Source: Asticcacaulis endophyticus (GTDB lineage: Bacteria; Pseudomonadota; Alphaproteobacteria; Caulobacterales; Caulobacteraceae). Taken from it: a DNA stretch of 64,000 nucleotides. The stretch is from NCBI RefSeq assembly GCF_014652575.1, contig NZ_BMZB01000001.1:310001-374000 (forward strand), given 5' to 3'. Made by a program: the position numbers and the translations under genes. This document shows positions 9,176 to 16,399 of this stretch, piece by piece (within the stretch, counting starts at the first letter, position 1; every line of letters begins with the position of its first letter). The notes beneath the pieces were generated by a model, which had not been told where the DNA came from, searched no databases, and saw only the letters and a list, made by a program, of their open reading frames with translations.

Positions 9176-9993
9176 TTTTTGTCGTCCTTTCTGGCCTTTG
9201 GGCTGATGTTTTGAGAGACTCCGCAACGCTTGCCGATGATTAAGCCACCGGGTTCAACGCGGGTCAGATTGTGGGATTTGACGGCGGCTGCATCCGCACC
9301 TTTGAGGACGTAGCCAAGGGCCGTCTCTAGGTTTAGGGCATGCAAGGCAGGGTTACCTATTTCCAGCCCTAGGCGACCTCCTATGGGGCGGGAACATATG
9401 ACACCACACTGATAAGGGCTGTCTGTGATAGTTCGCAACCAGCGCTTTTGAAGCTTGCCGATAATGCTGACCATTTGGGCAGGCACATACATGAGAATAT
9501 GTGCATGACCGCCTTTTCGGTCGCCGTTTTCATGCACCCAAAGCCACGCAGTTTTGAAGGCATGCCGGGCAAGGGCTCTGGTGAGCAGGTCAATGAATCG
9601 GCCTGTTGCCTTCGCCATGCCTAAAAGGGGTATTCCAGCGCCTTGCCAGTGAACCGTGATCATGCGGTTGAAGGGCAACCCGATGGTTTCTGCAAACTCG
9701 CTTGCGGCAATGAGATTTGTAACCTGACTGACAGAGAGCGCGTGGCTTACACGGCTTGCGCTGTTGCGTGCGCCGCCGCGTGCTCCCCGCTTTATAGCCA
9801 AATTGGGTCTGACACCTAATATAAGATACTTAAGGAGGTTTGCGCGGCCAGCACCGGCGAACCTATATCCGGAGACCGGTTGGCGATTTAAACCCCGCAT
9901 TGAAACTTCACCGAAATAGCGCTTCCGGTGAAGTTTCAAACACGGCCCACGCCGCCCCTCATTTTGAGTTTTGAACATGGGCACCGTCATCAT
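9160..9993 (-). CDS. HUH-type rolling-circle replication initiator
   Basis: This 277-residue protein contains the three marks of single-tyrosine Rep proteins: a hydrophobic strand MITVHW (111-116), the metal-binding HUH-like motif GGHAHILMYVP with histidines 163 and 165, and the catalytic YVLK at 228-231. Such enzymes nick one strand, bind the 5' end through tyrosine and start rolling-circle replication. The start ATG 9993 overlaps the upstream stop as ATGA, supporting coupling. A 13-bp perfect inverted repeat lies inside codons about 19-31. Transposases of the HUH class are a less likely alternative because an integrase is already present. Confidence 0.72.
   Translation of the reverse strand: MMTVPMFKTQNEGRRGPCLKLHRKRYFGEVSMRGLNRQPVSGYRFAGAGRANLLKYLILGVRPNLAIKRGARGGARNSASRVSHALSVSQVTNLIAASEFAETIGLPFNRMITVHWQGAGIPLLGMAKATGRFIDLLTRALARHAFKTAWLWVHENGDRKGGHAHILMYVPAQMVSIIGKLQKRWLRTITDSPYQCGVICSRPIGGRLGLEIGNPALHALNLETALGYVLKGADAAAVKSHNLTRVEPGGLIIGKRCGVSQNISPKARKDDKKCLRF
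9901..9938. repeat. Perfect inverted repeat inside the rep gene, candidate origin
   Basis: TGAAACTTCACCG (9901-9913) is repeated in inverted form at 9926-9938 around a 12-nt loop. It lies within the 5' part of the HUH rep gene. Rolling-circle origins often lie in or beside rep with the nick site in a hairpin loop, so this is a candidate; a translational control hairpin is the alternative. Confidence 0.5.
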
Positions 9994-10313
9994 TGTGAGG
10001 GGCTCTCCCCACTATTGAGCATGGGCGCGATGATCCAAACGATTGCGCTTTTGCCCGTCCAATTTGAACGACGCAGACCGCTGTCGATTATGATCCCCAG
10101 ACGCTTTAGTTCAGAGGTTCTCGGTTGAATTGAACACCGATCTTGACCAAGCTTTGCGGCAAGCTCATCGGCTGTTAGGCCTTGCGTGCCTGCGTCCCGG
10201 ATGGCGGCCTCTGAGACGCGCTGAAGGCGTCCAAGCTTAGGATTGATGTCTATAGCGGCAGCGATAGAAGTCTCTATGCCCCGATGACCTGGCGTGTATG
10301 GGTATTTATCCAT
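9990..10313 (-). CDS. Winged-helix DNA-binding protein
   Basis: In this 107-residue protein residues about 35-95 read as a winged helix: AIRDAGTQGLTADELAAKLG, then PRTSELKRLGIIIDSGLRR, followed by a beta-wing. It is probably a regulator of element 1 or a replication accessory factor. ATG 10313 is preceded by GGAGG at 6 nt and overlaps the upstream stop by 8 nt. The upstream in-frame ATGs have poorer sites. Confidence 0.65.
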   Translation of the reverse strand: MDKYPYTPGHRGIETSIAAAIDINPKLGRLQRVSEAAIRDAGTQGLTADELAAKLGQDRCSIQPRTSELKRLGIIIDSGLRRSNWTGKSAIVWIIAPMLNSGESPSQ

Positions 10314-10506
10314 TAACGCCTCCATCATATGGCGGAAGCCCATTTTGCTTTAAAAGCACGTCCAGCCATTTAAGCTGTTTAGCTGTAGCGCTGTCTGCAA
10401 CGGAAATGTGGCCGCAAAAACCTGCCGCCTTATGGGATAAGTTTGGACATTGATTGAGCAGTGCCAGAGCAGCCGCGCGGTGGTGAATGAATGGTAGGTT
10501 AGTCAT
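10306..10506 (-). CDS. Hypothetical small protein of element 1
   Basis: This 66-residue protein is of unrecognised family. GGGAGG stands 8 nt before ATG 10506. The gene overlaps both neighbours by 8 nt, typical of a tightly coupled operon. The sequence is mildly helical with no clear motif. Confidence 0.6.
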   Translation of the reverse strand: MTNLPFIHHRAAALALLNQCPNLSHKAAGFCGHISVADSATAKQLKWLDVLLKQNGLPPYDGGVNG

Positions 10507-10696
10507 TCGCCGCCTCCCCAAAGGCTAGAGTTGCCGTGACGCCAGCGACCGACGGTGAGAGACCAAAGCGCCGCACAAGACGTTGCAACTGCCTGTCATG
10601 TGAGTTAAAGGTTTCGTGTGAGGCTCCGCCAAGAAAATCACACGATAAATTGCAAGCCCGGCCCACTTGGAGCCGGGTTTGTTGTGTTTGGGTCAT
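10499..10696 (-). CDS. Hypothetical small protein of element 1
   Basis: This 65-residue protein has a C-terminal half (RQLQRLVRRFGLSPSVAGVT) that could be a short helix-turn-helix, but no family is recognised. GGAGG lies 8 nt before ATG 10696. It starts 3 nt after the stop of the excisionase-like gene. Confidence 0.6.
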   Translation of the reverse strand: MTQTQQTRLQVGRACNLSCDFLGGASHETFNSHDRQLQRLVRRFGLSPSVAGVTATLAFGEAAND

Positions 10697-10699
10697 GGC

Positions 10700-10888
10700 T
10701 TAGGCCTCCGGTTTATAAGCTGGAAGGCTGGCCAGATAGGCCTGAAGGTCTGAAAACGCTATGAGCGTACGACGGCCTGCCTTGCGTGCGGTTAAATCGC
10801 CGCGTTTCAGCAACTCATAAAATCGAGTTTTTGACAGGCCAGAAAACTTAACAGCCTCTGGAATGGTCACTGTGATTGGTGCCTGCAT
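10700..10888 (-). CDS. Excisionase-like HTH protein (MerR/AlpA class)
   Basis: This 62-residue protein has the compact pattern TIPEAVKFSGLSKTRFYEL, then LKRGDLTARKAGRRTLI and FSDLQAYLASLP. It belongs to the helix-turn-helix family that includes phage excisionases and the AlpA regulator. It is the first gene of the minus-strand operon with the rep gene, so it may control excision or the operon itself. A short hairpin (CCCGC...GCGGG) lies just upstream. Confidence 0.75.
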   Translation of the reverse strand: MQAPITVTIPEAVKFSGLSKTRFYELLKRGDLTARKAGRRTLIAFSDLQAYLASLPAYKPEA

Positions 10889-11070
10889 TTAGGCATTTCC
10901 CGCAAAATTAGCGGGCTCCTCTAGCGAGGGACAAGTTCAGATCGGAAGTGATCACCTGGACGTCGCTGGAGGTAATGGTACCCTAAACCACACCACTGCC
11001 AAATAACAAATATTCATATTTTCAATGACTTATTTAATAACAATCTAATCGCTATTAAATTCTGTGGAAA

Positions 11071-11730
11071 TTAATCACCATTTTTATTAGACATTAGGTA
11101 CGCTGAGCCGAATAAGCCCAAAGAGGCTTTAGACGCTTCCAGCACATAATTTACCGGTTGTTTTAATACAGCTTCCCGAATTTCTTTCATTGTAAAGTGA
11201 GGCGGAATAGGGCCAATCCTTTGCACATGATCGTCAATCCAATGCTGAGAAATTTCTAAAAAACTCGGCCAGTGCTCAGCACTGGGAAGAGCTTTAATTA
11301 TACGATTTAAAGTTTTGATGTGGGTTTCATACGGATACTCTACTTCCGAATAGAAATAAGCCTTCAGGTAAACCCGATCTGGCCGCCCCTCTTTTAGATC
11401 GCGCAGCAAACGCCGAAATGTTGAAATTGGACTATGGCCAGGTTGTTTCTCTGCATAAAAATTAGCTATTTTATAGTTAGTGCGTAACTCAAAAGGATTG
11501 CGCCCTTCTATAAAATCAACCGCATCTATTCGAAAAATAGGAGCAAGAAACTTCCAATCTGTTCTTGTTTTCGGGCCACGTTTCTGCTTATTTTTCTTAA
11601 GAGCCTCAACAACCGCAGGCTTGCCGTACTTTTTTACAAGCCGTTGAATCTCCTCATCAAGATCACGAGAGGTGTCAGCGAGAGAGGCTGGCGGCCCCTT
11701 TCCCGGCAACTTCGGAGGGTATGATGTCAT
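11071..11730 (-). CDS. Hypothetical protein of element 1
   Basis: This 219-residue protein begins with a basic, helical region (QRLVKKYGKPAVVEALKKN, then KQKRGPKTRTDWK), followed by a larger helical domain; no family is recognised. The local DNA is more AT-rich than the host genes, as in its neighbours. ATG 11730 is used; a TTG at 11760 would add ten residues. It sits between the integrase and the rep operon and could be cargo or a regulator. Confidence 0.6.
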   Translation of the reverse strand: MTSYPPKLPGKGPPASLADTSRDLDEEIQRLVKKYGKPAVVEALKKNKQKRGPKTRTDWKFLAPIFRIDAVDFIEGRNPFELRTNYKIANFYAEKQPGHSPISTFRRLLRDLKEGRPDRVYLKAYFYSEVEYPYETHIKTLNRIIKALPSAEHWPSFLEISQHWIDDHVQRIGPIPPHFTMKEIREAVLKQPVNYVLEASKASLGLFGSAYLMSNKNGD

Positions 11731-11885
11731 GGATAAATCCGCCTCCCGAGCGGTTCCCAAGATGTGACAGGGAAACGCATGGGAGTTGCGCTTGTCGGCA
11801 GGCCAGCCTATCCCCGCTTGTATTTTGCCGGTTTACGCCGGATTTGGCAATTCCTCAGCGGGCAATATAATCGCATTGGCTTTGT

Positions 11886-13208
11886 TCATGCGACGGCTCC
11901 ACGAATAGGTGTTACACTGGCGTCGTACACGCCCTCGCCATTGCAGAAGTCTGCCCAATCATCCATGAGGCGGCGACGTTTCTCAAATAGGCTTCCGCGC
12001 CGATATGCCGCCTCGGCCTTATTTCCAATCGTATGAGCCAGGGCCATTTCACAGACTTCATGGGCATAGCTAGTGCGCTCCGCTGCCCAATCGCGGAAAG
12101 ATGACCGAAAGCCATGCACAGTCACGTCGGCTTTCATCCGTCGTAAAAGCATGGTCATCGCCATGCCTGAAAGTTTGCCGCCGCGATCACTAGGAAACAC
12201 AGGCTTCTCGCTTGTTTCAACGCGCGATCCGGAATTGAGACCCCGATGACTTGGGCCCTGTAGCGCTTTTATGGACTGAAGTATTTCAATGGCGCGTTTG
12301 GATAAGGGCACGCGATGTTCTACCCCTGCCTTCATGCGAATGGCCGGAATTGTCCACTCGGCCTTTTCAAGGTCAATTTCTGCCCATGTGGCGCCCAATA
12401 CCTCACCAGTCCGACCCGCTGTCAGTATGGCAAATTCCAATGCCAAAGCAGCTGTTGCCTGGCGTGACCTTAACCCCTGCATAAACTCCGGTAAGGTGTC
12501 GTATGGCATGGCGGTAAAGTGCCCACGCGACAAGCGAATGCGCGGCGGCAGGATTTGATCGATATGGCCACGCCACCGGGCGGGGTTTTCACCCGTCCGA
12601 TATTCTCGTGCCTTAGCAGCGTCCAAAACCGTTTCTATGCGCCCCCTGACGCGGCTGGCAGTTTCGGGCTTTGTGCCCCAAATCGGCTCCAAGATTTGCA
12701 GCACATGGGCGGTTCCGATCTCGGCCACTGGCAAATCACCAATTGCAGGATAAACATAGGTACTAAGGGTGTTCGCCCATTGTTGACGATGTTTGGGATT
12801 ACGCCAGCTATCCGAATTAGCAGCGATATGGGCCTCAGCTACCTCCCTAAATGTAATCTTGGCGATCTTCCCCGCTTGTGCTGTCGCAAGAGCGTGGGCG
12901 GCCCGTTCCGTGCGTTCCGCGAGCGGATCAATACCCTGCCTCACCTTCGACCGATAAACCTCAGCAACCACCCGAGCCTGCGCAAGTGTTAGCTCTCTGC
13001 TGTTTTCCTTCGCCATAATCTCGGCAGCTTCCGGGCAATTCGAAAGTCCAATGTCACGCGCCTTGCCCTTGAGCATGAACCTGAACACCCAAGAGCGCGC
13101 TCCAGTATCCTTGACCAACAGATATAAGCCACCACCGTCGGCATGCCGTCCAGAAGGCTTGGATTTGACTTCTATTGCCTTGAGCCTGTTACTGACCTTT
13201 TTGGGCAT
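11886..13208 (-). CDS. Tyrosine recombinase (P4-type integrase) of element 1
   Basis: This 440-residue protein has an N-terminal arm-binding DUF4102-like domain (GGGLYLLVKDTGARSWVFRF), a core-binding domain, and a catalytic domain with the RHRHY residues. ILTAGRTGEVLG holds the first Arg; VTVHGFRSSFRDW holds His and Arg; then LAHTIGNKAEAAYRRG holds the second His and the likely nucleophile Tyr. It would integrate and excise element 1 at tRNA-Ser. GGAGGG precedes ATG 13208. The 3' end carries phage-type P4 features and no truncation is seen. Confidence 0.92.
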   Translation of the reverse strand: MPKKVSNRLKAIEVKSKPSGRHADGGGLYLLVKDTGARSWVFRFMLKGKARDIGLSNCPEAAEIMAKENSRELTLAQARVVAEVYRSKVRQGIDPLAERTERAAHALATAQAGKIAKITFREVAEAHIAANSDSWRNPKHRQQWANTLSTYVYPAIGDLPVAEIGTAHVLQILEPIWGTKPETASRVRGRIETVLDAAKAREYRTGENPARWRGHIDQILPPRIRLSRGHFTAMPYDTLPEFMQGLRSRQATAALALEFAILTAGRTGEVLGATWAEIDLEKAEWTIPAIRMKAGVEHRVPLSKRAIEILQSIKALQGPSHRGLNSGSRVETSEKPVFPSDRGGKLSGMAMTMLLRRMKADVTVHGFRSSFRDWAAERTSYAHEVCEMALAHTIGNKAEAAYRRGSLFEKRRRLMDDWADFCNGEGVYDASVTPIRGAVA

Positions 13209-13369
13209 AGCGCCCTCCGTTCCCAAAACTGTTCCCCAATAATACGCTGGTTTTAGGGGAACGCAACAGGATAGTACGGGACGGTAAAAGCATTGCCTAG
13301 CGACAAAACTCCTTATTTATTTGGGATTTTTGGACATAATGAAATGCAGCAGAACAATAGTTAGGAGGA

Positions 13370-13384
13370 CACCCTCTCCGCCAC
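13370..13384 (+). repeat. Right attachment site of element 1
   Basis: An exact 15-bp copy of the tRNA-Ser 3' end (7304-7318), about 160 bp upstream of the integrase start codon. Confidence 0.85.
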
Positions 13385-13532
13385 TCCTCTTAATATAAAG
13401 CATCTGAACTAGCCCGTACGTCGCGCTGGCGCGTTAATAGCCAACCACATCAAACGCCTGGCGACGCTCAAAGGTCCATTATTTTAAGAGAATAATCAAG
13501 AGCCCGAAATCGCCTCAAACCCTTAAGGATTT
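13385..13532. other. Host DNA strip between the two integrated elements
   Basis: These 148 bp are the only chromosomal DNA between the right end of element 1 and the left end of the prophage. They contain a weak hairpin (ATTATT...AATAAT) and no gene. Before integration they would have separated the convergent tRNA-Ser and tRNA-Arg genes. Confidence 0.7.
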
Positions 13533-13548
13533 TGGCGCACCCGACAGG
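13533..13548 (+). repeat. Left attachment site of the prophage
   Basis: TGGCGCACCCGACAGG is identical to 58205-58220 in tRNA-Arg. The match ends at both flanks. Confidence 0.88.
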
Positions 13549-13771
13549 TATAACTTTAATTAATTAATTCAATATGATAATCAGCCAAACCGACCGTATG
13601 CCCTAATTGATTTCATTGAGGTATTTTCGCGTTTGCCAAACCCACCATCAGGTGGAATTTCACTCAGGCGCCATCTCAATCACCTGCGAACAACCGGACA
13701 TTGACGCCGCCGCAAGCCGTGCGGCGCGATCCTGAGTTCGCTAAAATAATTCAGCAACCTGCATTTTCCGC

Positions 13772-13800
13772 TTGCAATATGTACAAAGGCATTGTACATT
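13772..13800 (+). promoter_or_regulatory. Promoter with embedded palindromic operator
   Basis: TTGCAA (13772-13777) and TACATT (13795-13800) are 17 nt apart. A palindrome with 8-bp arms, ATGTACAA and TTGTACAT (13779-13786 and 13792-13799), fills the spacer. It drives the two small plus-strand genes that follow, the second of which encodes an HTH protein that may bind here. Confidence 0.5.
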
Positions 13801-13847
13801 TAATTATCGACACGGGGTTGGCCCGGTCGCACTAAGGGATGACCACT

Positions 13848-14051
13848 ATGAACACTATGAACACTCAGGCAAACATCACCGTATTTTCTAACGGTCAAAT
13901 CAACATCAACAACCGTCGTGTCGGCTTCATCCGCTTGAATGAAAAGACAGGCAAGCGCACCCTAAAGCACAACGACCAGGTCCACGACTTGACACACGTA
14001 TTCCACACCGTCGAACTCAATACCAACCTCGCAAAAATCTTTGCCCTGTAA
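13848..14051 (+). CDS. Small phage protein, unknown function
   Basis: This 67-residue protein has a beta-rich look (ITVFSNGQININNRRVGF, then LNEKTGKRTLKHND). No family is recognised. AAGGG lies 9 nt before ATG 13848, with other in-frame ATGs at 13839 and 13857. The stop overlaps the next start by one base. Its own promoter and orientation opposite to the late genes suggest expression in the lysogen. Confidence 0.6.
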   Translation: MNTMNTQANITVFSNGQININNRRVGFIRLNEKTGKRTLKHNDQVHDLTHVFHTVELNTNLAKIFAL

Positions 14052-14449
14052 TGACCCCCATCAGCCTTTTAATTCAAGCGTGCGGCCTCTCTACGGCAGA
14101 GGCTGCTACCTTCTTAGACATCAGGCCCGACACCGTGAGATCGTGGTCAACCGGGCGGCGGAAACCGCACCCCGAAAACATTGACCGGCTACGTGAGCTA
14201 TATGACACGATCAGTCACGCCGCCCTATCAGCCGTCGAGCAGATAGATTCGATCGTGCCTGATGGCGCGCCCTGTGAAATCGGATACCCATCAGATGATC
14301 ACGAAGCCCAAACGCTTGGATATCCATGCGTCGGCGCTTGGAAAGTCATGGCGGGCATGGTGATCGCCGAACTTGACAGGCCCGTCACCCTAGTGCCGCG
14401 CGGGTCAACCCCGGCCAGCGCAGCGGCCATGGACGCCCACAATAAATAG
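14051..14449 (+). CDS. Cro/YdaS-like HTH regulator
   Basis: This 132-residue protein has residues about 3-45 forming a helix-turn-helix of the XRE/YdaS type: LLIQACGLSTAEAATFLDI, then RPDTVRSWSTGRRKPHPENI. A second part of unknown fold follows. It is coupled to the preceding small gene by a TAATG overlap and could autoregulate the palindromic promoter at 13772-13800. It lies at the left end of the prophage, separate from the main immunity region. Confidence 0.7.
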   Translation: MTPISLLIQACGLSTAEAATFLDIRPDTVRSWSTGRRKPHPENIDRLRELYDTISHAALSAVEQIDSIVPDGAPCEIGYPSDDHEAQTLGYPCVGAWKVMAGMVIAELDRPVTLVPRGSTPASAAAMDAHNK

Positions 14450-14854
14450 TCAGCCCGAAAACAGCTTCGTCAGAATCGTCGCCACCGATGCACCGCCTAT
14501 GGTGCCGATGATCATCAGGCCCAGACCATAGCGACCTATGGCGATCTCAGCCTTGTTGACACGATCCTTGACCCCATCGACAGCCTTATTGGTGGCGTCC
14601 ATTTCGCGACGGAAATCCTCACTCAGCCGCACAGTCTCTTTTTCGACCTCAAGGCGCAGGCTGGCCAGTTGGGCCTCATACCGCACTGCTTTGATCTCAA
14701 TCACGTCATCACGCACAGACATGACACTGTCGGTCAGTTTGGCGACTTGAGCCTGTAACGCGGCCATTCCATCGGAAATAGTTTTCAACGCTATCAACTC
14801 GGTCTGTCTCGCTACTTCGGCACTCATAGGCTTGAGGATATCCGCTTCACTCAT
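14450..14854 (-). CDS. Coiled-coil protein with C-terminal membrane anchor
   Basis: This 134-residue protein is predicted as a long heptad-like helix (about 10-105) followed by a hydrophobic segment GLGLMIIGTIGGASVATIL near the end. This is the last gene of the late minus-strand operon and overlaps the o-spanin stop by ATGA. Its place behind the lysis genes suggests an accessory lysis or membrane role, but no family is recognised with certainty. Confidence 0.65.
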   Translation of the reverse strand: MSEADILKPMSAEVARQTELIALKTISDGMAALQAQVAKLTDSVMSVRDDVIEIKAVRYEAQLASLRLEVEKETVRLSEDFRREMDATNKAVDGVKDRVNKAEIAIGRYGLGLMIIGTIGGASVATILTKLFSG

Positions 14855-15156
14855 GGCCTGACCCTGCACTGCTTCGCGGTACTTGTCAGCCGCGCCGTGT
14901 TCTCTTCGGCCACAGAAATGAAGTCCATGAACCACTTTGAGCCTTCGCGACCGAGAGCCTGAAAAACGGGGCGCGCGAACACCTCAGCCGGGGCGATTGG
15001 CAGCAGCTCAACATCAGCAGATGCGCCGGTCGGGCAATTAATCGCGAGGGGTTTCGGCTCTTCCAGCGATGACATCCCTAAGTCGGGGGCCGGTCTCGAC
15101 GCGCACCCCGTCAGGAGGATTAGAACCGACAGCAAAGCCAGCCTCATAACCGGCAT
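14851..15156 (-). CDS. Outer-membrane spanin (Rz1-like lipoprotein)
   Basis: This 101-residue protein has a short signal ending in a lipobox, LLTGC, with the lipidated cysteine at residue 18, followed by a proline- and charge-rich region. It starts inside the i-spanin gene in another frame (119 nt overlap), the classic Rz/Rz1 layout. With the i-spanin it would fuse inner and outer membranes in the last step of lysis. AGAGG stands about 8 nt before ATG 15156. The frame is open upstream to 15363, but that part is only the shadow of the i-spanin gene. Confidence 0.8.
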   Translation of the reverse strand: MPVMRLALLSVLILLTGCASRPAPDLGMSSLEEPKPLAINCPTGASADVELLPIAPAEVFARPVFQALGREGSKWFMDFISVAEENTARLTSTAKQCRVRP

Positions 15157-15442
15157 CGAACGACCTCTGGCAAGCGCTTCGGGCGCGTTGGCGTGTTTCT
15201 TTGTGGACGACATCGGATTCACCCTTGATGCGGTTAGATTCTTGTTGAGCGAAGGTTTTCCATTCGAGATATCGGGCTTGGAATTTACCGGCGGCGTGCT
15301 GCCAGTTGGCGGACGTGACCTCGCAAGTGGCCAGATTGGTTTCAGCCTCGATTCGGTCGTCACGCTGATCGAGCGCCACCCAGCCGAACAAAGCGGCGGC
15401 TGCGACGAAACCAGCGCCAGCCGGTAACCATGTGGGGATCAT
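15038..15442 (-). CDS. Inner-membrane spanin (Rz-like)
   Basis: This 134-residue protein has one N-terminal membrane segment (GAGFVAAAALFGWVAL) followed by a long charged helical periplasmic domain with ALDQRDDRIEAETNLATCEV at its start. This is the i-spanin topology. It overlaps the endolysin stop by 4 nt and contains the start of the Rz1-like gene in a second frame. Confidence 0.8.
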   Translation of the reverse strand: MIPTWLPAGAGFVAAAALFGWVALDQRDDRIEAETNLATCEVTSANWQHAAGKFQARYLEWKTFAQQESNRIKGESDVVHKETRQRARSACQRSFDAGYEAGFAVGSNPPDGVRVETGPRLRDVIAGRAETPRD

Positions 15443-16074
15443 TGTGCGTCCTCCAAGAGTTTGGCATTGGCCGCGGCGATATTTCCCATCAGGCTGCGCT
15501 GGAACGGCAAGACAGGCGTGTTCAACAGCGACGCCTCAAGCTTGCGGCGGCTCAATAGTCCGGGCATCTGGCGCTTACGGGGGCCGCAATGGGCGAACGG
15601 ATAGCGCGGGTCTTTCGTTGGCGCGCACGACCACGCCAGCAAAGCCTTAGCCGCACCGAAGAAATCACCAGCATTGACCCGCTTGATGGCTGTAGACGTG
15701 CACGCGGCGGGGCCTACGTTGATCGTGAACAGGATCAGACCGTTGCTCTGGTTCTGGTTCAATGGCCGTGTGACGCAGGTGTTGAGGATCGCCCGCGCAT
15801 CTTCGGCAATCTCATGGTTTACCGCCTCGCACTGCTTGGCCGTGAGGGTGAGCCCCTTAACGACACGTATGCGCTTGCCATCCACCGTGATCCAGCCCGT
15901 GGCCCCGCCACAGATCGTCCAGGGATCAGCTTTGGTTGCCGGATCGGCGTAGGCCGTCAGTTTATTGCCCTCAAGCTGCGTGTGCAGTTCGACACCGGCC
16001 ACGGACAGCGACATGACCATCAGGCCAGTGGCGCCCGCCGCCAGCTTACCCTTGAGATTAACCGGCTGTTTCAT
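15439..16074 (-). CDS. GH24 endolysin with SAR-type N-terminus
   Basis: This 211-residue lysozyme cuts peptidoglycan between MurNAc and GlcNAc. The glutamate-aspartate-threonine pattern of the family is visible (E35, D44, T53 in LEGNKLTAYADP and PWTICGG). Residues 8-30 (KGKLAAGATGLMVMSLSVAG) form a weakly hydrophobic, glycine- and alanine-rich segment typical of signal-anchor-release endolysins, which cross the membrane by Sec and are freed by membrane depolarisation. It lies between holin and spanin genes with overlaps at both ends. Confidence 0.9.
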   Translation of the reverse strand: MKQPVNLKGKLAAGATGLMVMSLSVAGVELHTQLEGNKLTAYADPATKADPWTICGGATGWITVDGKRIRVVKGLTLTAKQCEAVNHEIAEDARAILNTCVTRPLNQNQSNGLILFTINVGPAACTSTAIKRVNAGDFFGAAKALLAWSCAPTKDPRYPFAHCGPRKRQMPGLLSRRKLEASLLNTPVLPFQRSLMGNIAAANAKLLEDAQ

Positions 16075-16321
16075 CGCTCGACACCTCTGGCTTTTTCCGC
16101 TGCTTGATGAACATGGCAATGACCGCACCGACAACGATTAGAGCCGCCAGCCGAAGCAGGAACTCCGGTGCCATGGCCTGCTTGATTTCCGCCGGGAACA
16201 GCGACCATAGCGTGAAAAGGTTCACAGGGTCAGCCAACCACGTCACGGCCAGCGCTCCGACCGCGCCAAGTTTGAACGACCACCTGCGAAGTATGGCGCG
16301 CCAATCGTCTACAATTTTCAT
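16058..16321 (-). CDS. Holin (DUF7940-like)
   Basis: This 87-residue protein starts with MKIVDDWRAILRRWSFKLGA and has two or three hydrophobic segments and a charged C-terminal tail (KQRKKPEVSSDE), matching small phage holins of this start pattern. It would depolarise the membrane and time lysis. It is the first of the lysis genes, overlaps the endolysin start by 17 nt, and follows a terminator behind the large fibre gene. Confidence 0.82.
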   Translation of the reverse strand: MKIVDDWRAILRRWSFKLGAVGALAVTWLADPVNLFTLWSLFPAEIKQAMAPEFLLRLAALIVVGAVIAMFIKQRKKPEVSSDETAG

Positions 16322-16344
16322 CTTCCACCTGCGATTTAGGCGTT

Positions 16345-16371
16345 AAATAACCCGCCGAAGCGGGGCGGGTT
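16345..16371 (-). terminator. Terminator between fibre gene and lysis genes
   Basis: On the minus strand an 8-bp stem AACCCGCC/GGCGGGTT encloses a 7-nt loop and is followed by a weak ATTTAA tract. It could lower expression of the lysis genes relative to the tail genes. Confidence 0.55.
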
Positions 16372-16399
16372 TAGGGTCGATTATGGTTTGGATCGTGGC

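Noticed and set aside
10499-10888. Toxin-antitoxin pair in element 1
   Set aside because: The first product is excisionase-like and the second has no toxin pattern; operon context fits replication and excision better.
15188-15427. Plus-strand frames within the spanin and endolysin genes
   Set aside because: They lie fully opposite a supported lysis cassette and lack starts or motifs.
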